A DNA stretch of 64,000 nucleotides from Scedosporium boydii (Eukaryota > Ascomycota > Sordariomycetes > Microascales > Microascaceae). The notes under the pieces were generated by a model. It made no database searches. It was given only the letters and a program-made list of their open reading frames with translations, and was not told where the DNA came from. Of this stretch, positions 62,412 to 64,000 are shown in pieces; position 1 is the stretch's first letter; each line of letters opens with the position of its first letter. A program made the translations under genes and the position numbers. Location of the stretch: assembly GCA_002221725.1 (NCBI GenBank), contig NJFT01000142.1, forward strand, positions 1-64,000. Reading direction: 5' to 3'.

Positions 62412-64000
62412 ATGCCGGGTTTACCTCGAAGGCGGGGAAGGGGAGGACTCGCTATGAAAATACAGAATGGAACTTATGTTCAAATTGGAATTGATGGTAA
62501 GCATGGCCGAGTCTGATATTGATACTCAATCTATCGTTACTTACTATCAATGATAGATTCATTCCCAATCGGGCTCATCGATCATCTCAACTCCCTGCCC
62601 CTTGAAGCCAATCGCGACTATCGGCCGTCCAAAAAGCCGCGACTCGACATTCCCGCCCCAGAGCCTCTCGTCATTGGTCGCGGAGAGTTGACCGTATCAA
62701 GGAAGCAGCCAGACGCCGAAGACGCTAGCCTTGACAACTTCTCACGATTCAGTGTTGGCGAATACCTGACAATGTCATTGTTTCCCGCGTCTAGATATAC
62801 GAAGGACGTGGTTTGCCTCGGATTGACCTCTCGACCAAGATCGCCAGCAGGCTTCTTGAATGCGGGACTGGCTCTATCCAGCAGTTCCCTCAGCCCCCAG
62901 GTTGCGACGATTATCCGGGCAGCAGGCAACAATGGATTGAAGCGTTGCCAGGAAGCTAGATTCTCATCAGTCATCAATATCATAGTTTCGCGCCGTGATG
63001 ACGTCCTCGATATTCATTTCTCCTTCGAGCTCCATTGGCAGCCCCGGAGTCAGTATCATGACCAATTGGGTCACCAGTCGTACCAGCTGATTCGGGACGT
63101 TATCAACACCTTCTTTCCTCCAGACGGAGAGTCTTCCACAGATAGTGAAGAATGGTCACCATTGGACTTCTACGAAGCTGCATATGTCCCTTCTAAAGAT
63201 GATCCTATCTCGGACTCTATCATGATTCCTGGAATGACATCCACCCTTTACCCCTTCCAAAGAAGGACATTGCAATGGCTTCTTAGACGAGAGGGCATTG
63301 GATGGATAAAGACAAGTGATGATGCTTCAGGTATCGTGCGAGAGATTGATGAGGAATCATCTGGCTGCCTCCCTCTCTCATTCAGACAGGTCCATGATCT
63401 GAAAGGCACATCATGCTATCTCAGCAGGGTTTTCCATCTAATTTCCACTGATTTAACCCTATTCCGTGCTTCGGAGCAGCTCCTGAAAGGAGGCATCCTT
63501 GCAGAAGAGATGGGTCTCGGGAAAACTCTGGAGATGATTGGGCTTATACTACTTCATCCCCGACCTGAAGGCGGTCCTGAGCCTAACTTCCTCGACCCAA
63601 ACAACGTCAGCCCGATTAGTGCGACGCTGATTGTGACTCCCGCGTCCCTCCGTAGACAATGGATGGACGAGCTCTCCCGACATGCACCCCATCTTCGGGT
63701 TATGGATTATTCTGGGTGTAAGACTAAGACCCGGGAGGAAGAAGTCGACCTTGTCTGCGAGCTATCTGAGCAGGATATTGTAATCACTACATATTCTGTT
63801 CTCGCGACTGAACTCAACTATGTCTTGGAGCCTCCCGCCCGAGCCATGCGTCACGAGAGGAAGTATTACCGAACAAAATCTCCCCTGATGCAACTTTTGT
63901 GGTGGCGGGTTTGCTTGGATGAAGCACAGATGATAGAAAGTGGAGTCAGTCGCGCAGCGGAGGTCGCTAAACTTATCCCTCGTGTCAATGCCTGGGGTAT
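62412..64000 (+). CDS. SNF2-family ATPase/helicase, Irc20/SHPRH-like (N-terminal part, cut by window end)
   Basis: This is the N-terminal 509 residues of a large nuclear ATPase. Exon 1 is 62412-62496 and a 60-nt intron (62497-62556, GTAAGC to GATAG) leads to exon 2, which stays open to the last base. The helicase core begins near residue 257 with LYPFQRRTLQWLLRRE, the Q-motif region. Motif I is GGILAEEMGLGKT at about 340-352, with K351 as the ATP-binding lysine. Motif Ia is TLIVTPASLRRQW. Motif II is LDEAQMIE with DEAQ at 483-486. DEAQ followed by M-I/V-E is typical of the SHPRH/Irc20 branch, whose members carry a RING ubiquitin-ligase domain inserted in the ATPase and act in DNA repair. The RING and motifs III-VI would lie beyond the window. 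Rad5-type proteins are the main alternative, but they have DEGH. Confidence 0.88.

Overview
This window looks like nuclear DNA of a filamentous ascomycete (Pezizomycotina, probably Sordariomycetes). The genes are split by short introns of about 60-220 nt with GTAAGT-like donors, CTAAC/CTGAC branch sites and YAG-type acceptors. The gene set is typical of that group: a fungal Med19, Tof1/Swi1, RAMP4/Ysy6, mS41/Fyv4 and an Irc20/SHPRH-type helicase. There are no operons, CRISPR arrays, rRNA genes or tRNA genes that I can support. I rebuilt exon structures by hand, and for every complete multi-exon gene the exon lengths sum to a whole number of codons.

Layout. Positions 1-7.0 kb hold no convincing gene. 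A homeodomain transcription factor lies on the minus strand (7699-9860), preceded by a long pyrimidine-rich leader with an upstream ORF. About 17.5 kb follow (11.05-28.6 kb) with no recognisable intact gene. A compact block comes next: mitochondrial 3-hydroxyacyl-CoA dehydrogenase (-) diverging from the replication-fork protein Tof1/Swi1 (+), then an alpha/beta-hydrolase with a coiled-coil tail (+), Mediator subunit Med19 (-), a 110-residue mitochondrial membrane protein hidden in three small exons (-) diverging from RAMP4/Ysy6 (+), a lysine-rich SMAP-domain protein (-) and a bZIP-like protein without a leucine zipper (-). A second gene-poor stretch runs from 50.7 to 61.0 kb. The right end holds mitochondrial ribosomal protein mS41 (-) diverging from an SNF2-family helicase that runs off the window.

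Most of the intact genes are housekeeping: replication-fork stability, Mediator, ER translocon, mitochondrial translation and fatty-acid oxidation. The two gene-poor stretches each lie upstream of a transcription-factor-like gene. They carry nearly all copies of a short palindromic word, TACTTCGTA/TACGAAGTA, which is strongly over-represented here and absent from every coding exon and intron. Other points worth a second look are a possible alternative AT-hook C-terminus for Med19, an in-frame 66-nt intron in the homeobox gene, a RAMP4 first coding exon made of the ATG alone, and MluI-box-like sites in front of Tof1.
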